This document shows positions 6,695 through 13,802 of a stretch of 20,351 bases of DNA, piece after piece. Origin of the DNA: a virus. The stretch is from IMG/VR virus record IMGVR_UViG_3300027905_000035, positions 1 to 20,351 of that record; one strand, given 5' to 3'. Position 1 is the stretch's first letter. Each line of letters begins with the position of its first letter. A program made the position numbers and the translations under genes. The notes beneath the pieces are model-generated. The model made no database searches. It saw nothing but the letters and a program-made list of their open reading frames with translations, and had not been told where the DNA came from.

Positions 6695-7929
6695 TCCATC
6701 TCGGACGGAAGTCCGAATGTCGCGCCATCACTGGCGCGCTTTGCTGCTTGTCCGGTGTAGTCCTGCCAGCGACGCACGATCACATCGACATACTGCGGAT
6801 CAAGCTCGATCAGTCGTGCCCGACGTCCGGTTTTTTCGCAAGCAATCAGCGTTGTTCCAGAGCCGCCGAAGGGGTCAAGCACGATGTCCTTGGTCTTGCT
6901 GCTGTTGCGCACGGCACGCTCCACCAGTTCCACCGGCTTCATCGTTGGGTGCAGGTCATTTTTCTGCGGCTTCTTGATGTTCCAGACGTCGCCCTGATCG
7001 CGTGCGCCACACCAGAAGTGATCGGTACCATCGCGCCAGCCATACAGAATCGGCTCATATTGGCGCTGGTAATCGGCACGGCCCAGCGTAAAAGTGTTCT
7101 TGGCCCAGATGATGAACGTCGACCATTTGCCACCAGCAGTGCGGAATGCCGACTGCAGGGTGTCGAGTTCAGATGAACTCATGGCGATGTAGACCGCACC
7201 CTTCGTGACGGTCAAAATGTTCTGGCAGGCGGCAACGAGAAACGCGCCGAATCCATCACCCAGGTTGTCGTTCAGGATGGGACGGTTTTTGCCGCGCATC
7301 TTGTCTTTGGCGGTGTTGGCGTAATTCACGTTGTACGGTGGATCGGTGAATGTCATGTCGACCAGTTCGTCACCGAGCAGCGTCTGGTAGTCCTCGGACT
7401 TGGTGGCATCGCCACACAGCAGTTTGTGCTCGCCCATCAGCCACACATCGCCGGTTCTGGAAATAGGCGTTTCGGTTAGCTCGGGAACGGCATCATCGTC
7501 GGTGAGACCGTCAGTGGTATTTTCTCCAGCAATCAATGCTTCCCACTCTTCGGGGGAAAAGCCCGTCAAGCCAAGGTCGAAGCCAGCCTCTTTCAATTCA
7601 GCCAATTCGATGCCGAGCAGTTCATCTTCCCAAGAGGCGTTTTCACCGATTTTGTTGTCGGCCAGGATCAGTGCCCGGCGCTGGGTGTCGGTCAAATGTT
7701 CCAGCGGCACGACGGGAATATCGGTCATGCCGAGCTTGCGGGCGGCCAGCAAACGGCCATGGCCCGCAATCACATTGTTCTGACCATCGACCAGAATCGG
7801 CGCACCCCAGCCGAACTCACGGATGCTGGCGGCGATCTGCGCCACTTGCGCATCCGAATGCTGCTTGGCGTTGCGGGCATACGGGATCAGCGAGTCGATG
7901 GGTCGGTAGTGAATCTGCAGCGCGCTCAT
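6676..7929 (-). CDS. ParB/Srx-domain DNA methyltransferase (N4-cytosine/N6-adenine type)
   Basis: A 417-residue fusion. Residues 1 to about 95 form a ParB/sulfiredoxin-like domain (IDSLIPYARNAKQHS, then VIAGHGRLLAARKLG with the GHGR motif at 56-59). The rest is an amino-methyltransferase with the catalytic DPPY at 196-199 and the SAM-binding motif FGGSG at 354-358, followed by ELDPQYVDVIVRRW. DPPY before the FxGxG motif is the beta-class order of CcrM-like enzymes. Such orphan enzymes are common in phages and probably protect phage DNA from host restriction or alter gene expression. No restriction nuclease lies beside it. The ATG at 7929 has only a weak ribosome binding site and is preceded closely by a terminator-like hairpin, suggesting it heads its own late or regulated transcript. 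Confidence 0.92.
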   Translation of the reverse strand: MSALQIHYRPIDSLIPYARNAKQHSDAQVAQIAASIREFGWGAPILVDGQNNVIAGHGRLLAARKLGMTDIPVVPLEHLTDTQRRALILADNKIGENASWEDELLGIELAELKEAGFDLGLTGFSPEEWEALIAGENTTDGLTDDDAVPELTETPISRTGDVWLMGEHKLLCGDATKSEDYQTLLGDELVDMTFTDPPYNVNYANTAKDKMRGKNRPILNDNLGDGFGAFLVAACQNILTVTKGAVYIAMSSSELDTLQSAFRTAGGKWSTFIIWAKNTFTLGRADYQRQYEPILYGWRDGTDHFWCGARDQGDVWNIKKPQKNDLHPTMKPVELVERAVRNSSKTKDIVLDPFGGSGTTLIACEKTGRRARLIELDPQYVDVIVRRWQDYTGQAAKRASDGATFGLPSEMDQPAIV

Positions 7930-7944
7930 GGGTATCCGGAAATG

Positions 7945-7982
7945 AAAAAACCCGCTGAAAGCACAATGCTCAGAGCGGGTTT
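7945..7982 (-). terminator. Intrinsic terminator at the early/late boundary
   Basis: Read leftwards, a 9-bp outer stem AAACCCGCT / AGCGGGTTT, with a small inner AGC/GCT pair and internal loop, is followed by six T (7950-7945). It lies after the DUF6362-like gene and 15 bases before the methyltransferase ATG. It probably ends early-operon transcription, with late expression needing read-through or a promoter. Confidence 0.72.
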
Positions 7983-8140
7983 ATGGTGTCGGCCAGTCGT
8001 TCTGCGATGCCACTTGGCACTGCTCACACGTCTGTCCAGAAGATAGCCGAAATAGTACCCTCAAACGGGCTGTTTTGTTGCACGACCAAAGTACCCTAAA
8101 ACGGACAAGCTGGGCAAAACGAGGACAAACGCGGCAAGCA
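7983..8140. promoter_or_regulatory. Control-like gap with 15-bp direct repeat
   Basis: The gene-free region between the early operon and the methyltransferase holds two near-identical elements, AGTACCCTCAAACGG at 8054-8068 and AGTACCCTAAAACGG at 8090-8104 (14 of 15 bases equal, start-to-start distance 36 bp). On the minus strand the left copy continues as GGGTACTAT, where TACTAT resembles a -10 box, but no good -35 is seen. Paired direct repeats upstream of a late module are typical activator-binding or late-promoter sites. This is a suggestion from position and repetition only. Confidence 0.4.
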
Positions 8141-8560
8141 TTACCTTACATGGCTCAGGATTTTGGAAGGTTGGCCAGCATTGAGATTCGTGGCGACGAT
8201 CTCCAGCGCCTTCTGCCAGCGACGCCACGCTGTCGAGCGGTCGCAGGCAAAACGGATCGTGATGTCGCGCCAGCCATACCGTTTGGCGCGCATCCAGACC
8301 AGATGGCGCTGCTCAATCTCCAGCCACAGCACCCATTGCATCGTTTCCAGCATGCGGTCCACATCTTTGGGGTCTGGCGGAAACGATCGATATACGGCGC
8401 CATCTGCTGCGAACACTTCCCACTGCTGTCGCACGATTGGCGGCCAGGTATTGAAATAGCCCTGCACGCGCACAGGGGGCAACCGCCGGCCTGTGGTCGC
8501 GGCTTCCTCGAATCGCACGGCCACGTCATCGATGGTCCAGATGTTCAGGGCTCTAATCAC
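8141..8560 (-). CDS. DUF6362-like protein with C-terminal helix-turn-helix; possible late regulator
   Basis: A 139-residue protein resembling the DUF6362 family of prophage proteins: WTIDDVAVRFEEAATTGRRLPPVRVQGY near the N-terminus, then an aromatic helix-rich middle (MQWVLWLEIEQRHLVWMRAKR). The C-terminal segment YGWRDITIRFACDRSTAWRRWQKAL (about 95-119) reads as a helix-turn-helix like those of sigma-4 or phage Q/ArpU-type regulators. The start is a GTG at 8560, supported by GAGAGGG about 7 bases upstream and overlap with the preceding stop. It is the last early gene, directly before the control-like gap and terminator, which is where a late activator or antiterminator usually sits. That role is inference; the family name is from memory. 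Confidence 0.7.
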   Translation of the reverse strand: MIRALNIWTIDDVAVRFEEAATTGRRLPPVRVQGYFNTWPPIVRQQWEVFAADGAVYRSFPPDPKDVDRMLETMQWVLWLEIEQRHLVWMRAKRYGWRDITIRFACDRSTAWRRWQKALEIVATNLNAGQPSKILSHVR

Positions 8561-8762
8561 GGCGTGGCCCTCTCGATCCGTAGAGCCGTTCGCCGATGCG
8601 GCGGACAATCTCGCGCTCGACGAAATCGAGTCGCGCATCCGACTCGTTGACCACGAGAATGTGCTGATCCTGCCAACCACGCTGTTTGACGGCGTCAAGG
8701 TCGACGGGTTCGGGCTGCATGCGGCCCAGGGGAGACGGGTAGCGCGATGGAGGGATTTTCAT
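8553..8762 (-). CDS. Small phage protein of unknown function (69 aa)
   Basis: A 69-residue basic/acidic mixed protein (begins MKIPPSRYPSPLGRMQPEPV, ends in YGSRGPRRD). I do not recognise the family. A perfect AGGAGG ribosome binding site, located in the last codons of the resolvase gene, is 6 bases from the ATG at 8762, and there is only one base between the upstream stop and this start, so it is clearly translated and coupled. It overlaps the DUF6362-like start by 8 bases. The Pro-rich N-terminus and the DFVEREIVRRIGERLYG helix suggest a small partner protein rather than an enzyme. Confidence 0.8.
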   Translation of the reverse strand: MKIPPSRYPSPLGRMQPEPVDLDAVKQRGWQDQHILVVNESDARLDFVEREIVRRIGERLYGSRGPRRD

Positions 8763-8763
8763 A

Positions 8764-9228
8764 TCACGCCTCCTGGGTGTCGATCGCCCAATGCAGCAAG
8801 GCCAGGGCATCAGCTTCGTTGTCGTCCGTCACCGGATGGCCTTTTGCACGCATGGCCGCGATCACATCATCCTTGCCGGCATTGCCTTTGCCGGTAGCGT
8901 GCTTTTTTATCGTGCCGACCGGTACGCCCTGGTACGGAATGTTGCGGTGCTCGCACCAGGTGGTAAGCGTGGCCATCAGGCCGCCATAAACGTGTGCGGC
9001 ATCGACGCCAACGTGTCGGCGCACTTCCTCGAAATACACCGCGTGTATGTCGTTCGCCGTGGAATGGATTTCCGACAGCCAACGCTTGAACCGCAGGAAG
9101 CGCATGCCGCCGCCCTCGAATCGTTGCGGGCGGAAACTCACGAATCCGTGAGCCATGTCTCCGTCACTCGGGCGCAAGGCCCAGCCGGTGGTGGTGCCCA
9201 GGTCCAGGGCCAAGATGATCTGCGTCAT
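8764..9228 (-). CDS. RuvC-like Holliday-junction resolvase
   Basis: A 154-residue RNase H-fold nuclease of the phage RuvC-like type, resolving branched DNA made by recombination and replication before packaging. Key features are the first catalytic strand MTQIILALDLGTTTGWAL (Asp9), the second acidic strand VYFEEVRRH (Glu67/68), the basic loop VGTIKKHATGKGNAGKDDV, and the final NEADALALLHWA with Asp140. The ATG at 9228 has AGGA upstream; a longer in-frame extension to 9459 crosses the repeat-bearing gap and is not credible. It follows the primase-helicase after a 140-bp gap containing a large inverted repeat and is coupled to the 69-residue gene downstream. Confidence 0.88.
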   Translation of the reverse strand: MTQIILALDLGTTTGWALRPSDGDMAHGFVSFRPQRFEGGGMRFLRFKRWLSEIHSTANDIHAVYFEEVRRHVGVDAAHVYGGLMATLTTWCEHRNIPYQGVPVGTIKKHATGKGNAGKDDVIAAMRAKGHPVTDDNEADALALLHWAIDTQEA

Positions 9229-9253
9229 GATTTCCGTCCTTTTTTGTTTTGGC

Positions 9254-9347
9254 CTGACGCAGCTGACGGAGTCTGTCGAAACCCTCCATGAGGCGCGCGT
9301 CACGCGCACGTGTAGAGAGTTACGTAGAAAAGCGTCAGCTGCGTCAG
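9254..9347. repeat. 15-bp inverted repeat with iteron-like halves; candidate origin or control site
   Basis: CTGACGCAGCTGACG at 9254-9268 is repeated as its exact reverse complement CGTCAGCTGCGTCAG at 9333-9347, separated by 64 bp. Each arm itself contains two copies of the hexamer CTGACG spaced 9 bp, so the region has four copies in all. The spacer includes GC-rich GCGCGCGTCACGCGC. It lies between the primase-helicase and resolvase genes, the only sizeable gap inside the replication block. It could be a replication-initiation site, a regulator-binding site or a long mRNA hairpin. Confidence 0.6.
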
Positions 9348-9368
9348 ACCCGTGAATTTGCATAGGGG

Positions 9369-11660
9369 TCAGTTGTCGGCGTAGGGGGTGTAGGCAGGCG
9401 TGGGCGGAGCTTTGAGGCCAATGCCCTGGAACCCACGAATGCCCACGCCGTTGCGCCATTTCTCCAGCCCGCGCGTCATAAGCAGATCGGAGAATCGACG
9501 TTGCGAGCCGATAAATTCACCAGCTGCCTCGGCCCATTGTTTCCAGTCGTTGAACAACTCGGCCGTCAGCGACTTGGCGTTGGGAACGCGAACGCAGTTC
9601 TCGTCCAGCCAGCGGCCGAGCGCGTCCTCGGCCTCGAAATACTCCTCAGTCGCGTCCATCACCTGTTGCGGCGGCTCGAGGCGACCCAGACGCTGCCAGG
9701 CGAGACATCCGTCCAGCGCCCACGCCAAAATGCCATCGCGCTCGGCCAGCAATTTCTGTTGCAGATGCTTGTCGCGTCGCTCGGGCGGAATGGTCACCGT
9801 GAACGGAATCAGGTGCAGGCGCCGCTTCATCGCCTCATCGATGTTGCGAATCGCTGGCTTGTGGTTGCCCGCCACGAACAACTTGAACTGCGGAAAGAAC
9901 TCGAAAAAATCCTGACGCATGAAACGCGCCGAGATCTTGTCGCCGCCGGTCAGGTTCTTGACCTTGGATTCCGCCCAGCGCCGACCTTGCTCGGTTTCGA
10001 TGGCGGCCACAAAGCGGGCACCGCGCAGCCCAGCCATGTCGGTTGGATGCCGGTCGGTGCGCGTTTCCATGAAGGTGTCCATGGGTGCATTCGTGGCGTA
10101 GTCACCAAGAATGGTGGCCAGCGTGTTCACGAATACCGACTTGCCGTTTGCGCCCGTGCCATAAAGAAAAAACAAGGCGTGTTCGCGCGTCGAGCCGGTC
10201 AGGGCATAGCCGACCATGCGTTGCAGATAGGTTTGCAGCGTCTTGTCGCCTCCGGTCACTTCATCGAGAAACTGCCGCCAGATGGGGCAGTCACCGCGTG
10301 GCGTGGCGGTGGTGATCTTGGTCATGCGATCGAGCCGGTCGTGTGGCCGCATCCGGCCATGCCGCAGGTCGATCACGCCGCCTGGCGTATTCAAAAGCCA
10401 CTGATCGGCATCCCATTCGTCGGTCGTGGCCGCATGACGCCGGTCAGCACGCGCCAGGCGCTCGACGCCGGAAACGGTGCTGGCCGCTGCGAGCTTGGCT
10501 GCGATTTTGGGATTGCTGGATTTGACCGACGCGTGGCGGCAAACGTGGCGAACGAGATCCGTCGCCGCCAGGGTGTCTTCCGAACGCCAACGCTGGCCAT
10601 CCCAGACCAGCCACTTGCCCCATGCCGCCACATAGCGCCAGTCCTGGTGATAGCGGCGAGTAAAGCTCAGGGCCAGTGCGTCCTCGGTACCCCAGACCGT
10701 TTCCTCGCCCGCGCTGGTATCAGTTTCAGGTCCGGGTTCATCGCCAATCCGGTGCATCTGAATGCGCGGGCCGTGGACAATGAAGCCGGCAACCTCAAAA
10801 CCCTCGCCGTGTGCGTCTGCGACGTCCCACCCTACCGGAGCATCTTCGGGTGGATACAGGATGTGGCAGCTCGCAGCCCCGGCCGTGAGGATGGCTTGTG
10901 CGGCCCGATCAGCGTACTCCCAACCCGGCTTGTCCTTGTCCGGCCAGATGAGCACGGCCTTACCGACCAGCGGCGACCAGTCGGTCTTCTCAATGGGTGC
11001 ATTGGCACCATGCATGGCCGTGGTCGCGCAAATGCCGATATCGATCAGCACCTGTGCGCACTTTTCTCCCTCGACCAGCACCACTTGATCGGCACTCACC
11101 ATGCCGGGCTGGTTGTACAGTGGCCGTGGATCGGGTGGTGCCATCTTGCGGCGCTTGGCATCCCATGGCCGGAATTCCTTCTTTCCACCGGGTGGGTCGT
11201 AGCGGTAGACGACCGCGATCAGGTTACCGGCAGCATCGCAGTAATCCCACTTGGCAGTGGCCGGGCCGAGGTCGTCGACCATCGACGCCGATTTGGCCTT
11301 GCGTGCCGGTACCGAGCGCGCACGTCCCAGCAGATCGGCAGCCTCATCCAGCACGCGAGGAAAGTCGTTATGTACATCGGCGCCAAGGCAGGCCGCGATC
11401 AAGGCAAAAATATCACCACCATCGCCAGTCGCGCGATCGGTCCATAAGCCAGCTTTGTCACCTGTTAGCACCACCTCAAGGCTGTCGCCAGGACTGCCCA
11501 GCGTGTCGCCGATCAGAAACTTGGCTCCACGCTTTTTGCCGGCCGGGAACAGCGTGATCAACACCGATTCCAGGCGTGCGATCAAGTCGGCGCGAATCTG
11601 GTCACGTTCAGTGTCCCGGTTGTGATCTGCGGGATGGCTTGGGTCATTGAAGTCAATCAT
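9369..11660 (-). CDS. P4-type primase-helicase (toprim + SF3 helicase fusion)
   Basis: A 763-residue replication protein that would make primers and unwind phage DNA. An N-terminal segment (KRGAKFLIGDTLGSPGDS, then GLWTDRATGDGGDIFALI) resembles the CHC2-replacing region of phage/plasmid primases. A toprim-like domain follows with VVLVEGEKCA near 193-202 and VLIWPDKDKPG near 236-246. The C-terminal superfamily 3 helicase has Walker A GTGANGKS at about 501-508, then RGARFVAAIETEQG, KNLTGGDKISARFM and KLFVAGNHKPAI, the classic P4-family order. The ATG at 11660 overlaps the AlpA-like gene stop (ATGA). The inverted repeat immediately downstream could be its substrate. Confidence 0.93.
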   Translation of the reverse strand: MIDFNDPSHPADHNRDTERDQIRADLIARLESVLITLFPAGKKRGAKFLIGDTLGSPGDSLEVVLTGDKAGLWTDRATGDGGDIFALIAACLGADVHNDFPRVLDEAADLLGRARSVPARKAKSASMVDDLGPATAKWDYCDAAGNLIAVVYRYDPPGGKKEFRPWDAKRRKMAPPDPRPLYNQPGMVSADQVVLVEGEKCAQVLIDIGICATTAMHGANAPIEKTDWSPLVGKAVLIWPDKDKPGWEYADRAAQAILTAGAASCHILYPPEDAPVGWDVADAHGEGFEVAGFIVHGPRIQMHRIGDEPGPETDTSAGEETVWGTEDALALSFTRRYHQDWRYVAAWGKWLVWDGQRWRSEDTLAATDLVRHVCRHASVKSSNPKIAAKLAAASTVSGVERLARADRRHAATTDEWDADQWLLNTPGGVIDLRHGRMRPHDRLDRMTKITTATPRGDCPIWRQFLDEVTGGDKTLQTYLQRMVGYALTGSTREHALFFLYGTGANGKSVFVNTLATILGDYATNAPMDTFMETRTDRHPTDMAGLRGARFVAAIETEQGRRWAESKVKNLTGGDKISARFMRQDFFEFFPQFKLFVAGNHKPAIRNIDEAMKRRLHLIPFTVTIPPERRDKHLQQKLLAERDGILAWALDGCLAWQRLGRLEPPQQVMDATEEYFEAEDALGRWLDENCVRVPNAKSLTAELFNDWKQWAEAAGEFIGSQRRFSDLLMTRGLEKWRNGVGIRGFQGIGLKAPPTPAYTPYADN

Positions 11661-11911
11661 TCAGCGTCCCCCGCAGACGTGTCCGAAGACTGATCGTCTC
11701 GGCCCTGGACTGCGGTGCTGCGCGCGGCCCACGCCGACAGGTCGGACAATCGATAGCGCACCAAGCCACCCATCAGGTAGTGAGGAATGCGGTATTTGGT
11801 GCGCATCGCCTGGTCAGCGAACCAGTAGTACGGCAGACGCAGTGCTGACGCTGCCTGCTTGGCATCGATCATCGGCTCGGCGCCGGTAATTGGATGGGTG
11901 TGGTCAGTCAT
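11657..11911 (-). CDS. Small AlpA/MerR-like DNA-binding protein
   Basis: An 84-residue protein with one helix-turn-helix/wing domain: MIDAKQAASALRLPYYWFAD, RTKYRIPHYLMGGLVRYRLSDLSAWA. The pattern 'xxYRIPHYxxGxLVRYRxxDLxxW' is the wing of excisionase/AlpA-like MerR relatives. The C-terminal tail is Ser/Asp-rich and probably flexible. The ATG at 11911 has GGAGG 8 bases upstream and follows the nuclease stop by 2 bases; its own stop overlaps the primase start. It may bind DNA in the replication region or act as a small regulator. An upstream in-frame start at 11956 is inside the nuclease gene and unsupported. Confidence 0.82.
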   Translation of the reverse strand: MTDHTHPITGAEPMIDAKQAASALRLPYYWFADQAMRTKYRIPHYLMGGLVRYRLSDLSAWAARSTAVQGRDDQSSDTSAGDAE

Positions 11912-11913
11912 TC

Positions 11914-12645
11914 TTAAGTCCTCCAGCAACGGTCTGCCCACGCGCAGAACTTGCATTCGAAATGGGTGGAATCGGTGAACGAGCGCGGCAGCAGTTCCCC
12001 CGCCTCACTGGCCGTGATCACGCGTGCGGCGCGATCAGACATGCGCTGTGCCAGCCCCGCATCAAACGGGATCAGCTCGGCGTAGATCTCCATCGTGTCG
12101 GCGTTGACGGCGGTGAACAGTGCCGGGTGTTCGTGCAACTCGAGATAGCTCTGGTACAGCGCGATCTGCGCTGCATAGACGGGCTTGGATACCGCCAGCT
12201 TGTGTTTCTCGACATCGCGCCAGGACTTGGCACCAAGGCATTTGTTCTCCCACAGCGATGGGTAGGCAAAGCCCTCCGGTCCAGAGATCAGCACGCCATC
12301 GACGTGGCCACGCAGGCGACCACCGGCCACCGAAAATCCGAATTGGTGGCCATTGGCGTCCTCGGTCTTGAGTTGGAAACCCGCCATGCGCAACCAGCGG
12401 ATCACCATGTCCTCGGTGCGGTGGCCGCGTTCGAAGATGCGCAGCAGACGGCCGGAGAAACCTTTGCCGTGATCCACGGGTGCCTTGGCGTACTCGTACT
12501 GGAGTTGTCGCTCGCAGGCTGCGCCCAGACGCGACGCGCCCAGGTACTCGCGCGGCGGAGTGGCATCCCGTTCGGCTTCCAGCGCAATGTCGAACAGTTC
12601 CTGCAGTCGGCCCGAGAGACTGGCCGATGAATTGAAATCGATCAT
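11914..12645 (-). CDS. Cas4-like PD-(D/E)XK exonuclease with Fe-S cysteines
   Basis: A 243-residue RecB/Cas4-type nuclease. The active site shows RGHRTED (about 73-79), GHVDGVLI with Asp116, WENKC with Glu133 and Lys135, and the helix with Tyr157/Gln160 (KPVYAAQIALYQSY). Cys44 near the N-terminus plus Cys231, Cys234 and Cys240 near the C-terminus form the four-cysteine iron-sulfur pattern of Cas4/AddB-type enzymes. It is not beside cas1/cas2, so a CRISPR role is unlikely. Next to a Sak4-like ATPase and a DUF669-like protein it probably resects phage DNA ends for strand annealing. The ATG at 12645 overlaps the upstream stop (ATGA) and has GGGAG 8 bases before it. Confidence 0.88.
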   Translation of the reverse strand: MIDFNSSASLSGRLQELFDIALEAERDATPPREYLGASRLGAACERQLQYEYAKAPVDHGKGFSGRLLRIFERGHRTEDMVIRWLRMAGFQLKTEDANGHQFGFSVAGGRLRGHVDGVLISGPEGFAYPSLWENKCLGAKSWRDVEKHKLAVSKPVYAAQIALYQSYLELHEHPALFTAVNADTMEIYAELIPFDAGLAQRMSDRAARVITASEAGELLPRSFTDSTHFECKFCAWADRCWRT

Positions 12646-13145
12646 GGCGACGTCTCCCAAGGCAGGTCGTCCACCATGTCGGCAAACGGGTTCTCGGACA
12701 GCGGCGGTACCGACTCGCGGATCGGGTCATTGACCGGCGTCACACCGAGCATGCGCACCGGCGGGTATTTGCTCCGTTCATGCTGCGCGGCCATCTCGTC
12801 CACATACGCTGTGACGATGGCTTCGATCACGGACAGCGCCTCTGCTTCGGAGTAAGCCCCGAGGGGCTTGTCGAAACCGATGATGGCCGCCGCTTCACCG
12901 AAGAACTTGAGGCACATGCGCATGGCGGCGTTTTCCAGAAGCGTGGCATCAACCATGGCGGCCTCCGGTGGCAGACCCTGGTCCAGCGCACGGGTCCAGG
13001 ACCCGTACAGCGTGTGAAACGCGTCCTGGCAGCGGCGTGAGCAAAACACCCAGTCGATCGGGTAACGCCGGGGGTCGCCCACCCGGTGCCGGTTTTCCGT
13101 ATGGCCGAAGCCGCGTGCCTGACGTGAGCAGACCCAGCATTTCAT
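12642..13145 (-). CDS. DUF6511-like zinc-ribbon protein
   Basis: A 167-residue protein. The N-terminus has a four-cysteine zinc site, CWVC (3-6) and CSRRC (35-39), enclosing the conserved RQARGFGHTENRHRVGDPRR and YPIDWVF segments that I associate with DUF6511. The middle has a helical pair (LENAAMRMCLKFFGEAAAII, then EAEALSVIEAIVTAYVDEM), and the C-terminus is Pro/Asp-rich. The function is unknown. Its fixed place between the single-strand-binding-like protein and the exonuclease suggests an accessory role in recombination or replication. The start at 13145 is 12 bases after the upstream stop, and the stop overlaps the exonuclease start. Confidence 0.8.
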   Translation of the reverse strand: MKCWVCSRQARGFGHTENRHRVGDPRRYPIDWVFCSRRCQDAFHTLYGSWTRALDQGLPPEAAMVDATLLENAAMRMCLKFFGEAAAIIGFDKPLGAYSEAEALSVIEAIVTAYVDEMAAQHERSKYPPVRMLGVTPVNDPIRESVPPLSENPFADMVDDLPWETSP

Positions 13146-13157
13146 GGCGGGCTCGCA

Positions 13158-13802
13158 TCACTGTGCCCACGCCGGTTTGCCGGTCGCAGAGGGTTGGGCC
13201 GCACGCGCCGGGGCAGCGAATGCCGGGGTCGCTTGTGCAGGGGCGCCGGAATTGCCACCACCCGTCGGGCTCTTGGGCACGCCGCCCATCAATGCCGCGT
13301 AATCCTTGTGATCTGGTTCGATCGCGATCTTCACAACATTGCGGTCTTCACCCTTGGCGTCCTTTTCCACATCGACGCGAGCGATGAACTCGATGCCGTC
13401 CAGATCCGCGAAGCTGTTGATCCGGCGCGCGGCAGCCGCTTGCGGCGTGTTGTCCTGCGGGTGGACGTTGCGTGAGCTGTTGAGCGCGGCGCGGATGAAA
13501 CTGCGTCCCATCTGACCCCAGGTCGGACCCTTTGCGGAGTGCAGGCCGACGTTCGACCACATCTTGCGTTTGGCGAATGGCCCGCCGGTGACGACGAATT
13601 CGCAGGCGAGGTACACCGCGCCGGTGTCAAAGGACTCGGTGGCATACCCGCCGGTCCAACCCTGGCTGTGGTCGTCATGGCCACCCGGTTTGATGGTCAT
13701 GCGCAGCGGCACGACGCTGCCCTTGGGGATCAGGTCGAATGCGCCGTGCTGGGCTTCGGCGTCGTTGAAATCGTTCCAGTTGCTGGCTGTATTGGCGTTC
13801 AT
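13158..13802 (-). CDS. DUF669-like putative single-strand DNA-binding protein
   Basis: A 214-residue protein with an OB-fold-like N-terminal part: FDLIPKGSVVPLRMTI, YLACEFVVTGGPFAKRKMWSNVGL, GQMGRSFIRAAL and DLDGIEFIARVDVEKDAKGEDRN, in the same order as DUF669-type phage single-strand-binding proteins. The C-terminal third is low-complexity Gly/Ala/Pro (GGGNSGAPAQATPAF...), like the flexible tails of SSB proteins, although it lacks the usual acidic tip. It is coupled by an ATGA overlap to the Sak4-like ATPase, which in other phages acts with an SSB partner for annealing recombination. The name is from pattern and context, not from a search. Confidence 0.65.
   Translation of the reverse strand: MNANTASNWNDFNDAEAQHGAFDLIPKGSVVPLRMTIKPGGHDDHSQGWTGGYATESFDTGAVYLACEFVVTGGPFAKRKMWSNVGLHSAKGPTWGQMGRSFIRAALNSSRNVHPQDNTPQAAAARRINSFADLDGIEFIARVDVEKDAKGEDRNVVKIAIEPDHKDYAALMGGVPKSPTGGGNSGAPAQATPAFAAPARAAQPSATGKPAWAQ

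Noticed and set aside
9501-11447. A 648-codon open frame on the plus strand
   Set aside because: It is the mirror of the primase-helicase gene, has no ribosome binding site, and its translation shows no domain. The minus-strand protein has clear toprim and helicase motifs.
11914-12645. Cas4-like nuclease as a sign of a CRISPR system
   Set aside because: No cas1, cas2 or repeat-spacer array is present. Its neighbours are phage recombination genes, so a recombination role is more likely.
11660-12645. Primase and exonuclease proteins both begin MIDFN
   Set aside because: The likeness ends after five residues and the proteins are unrelated, so I treat it as chance.
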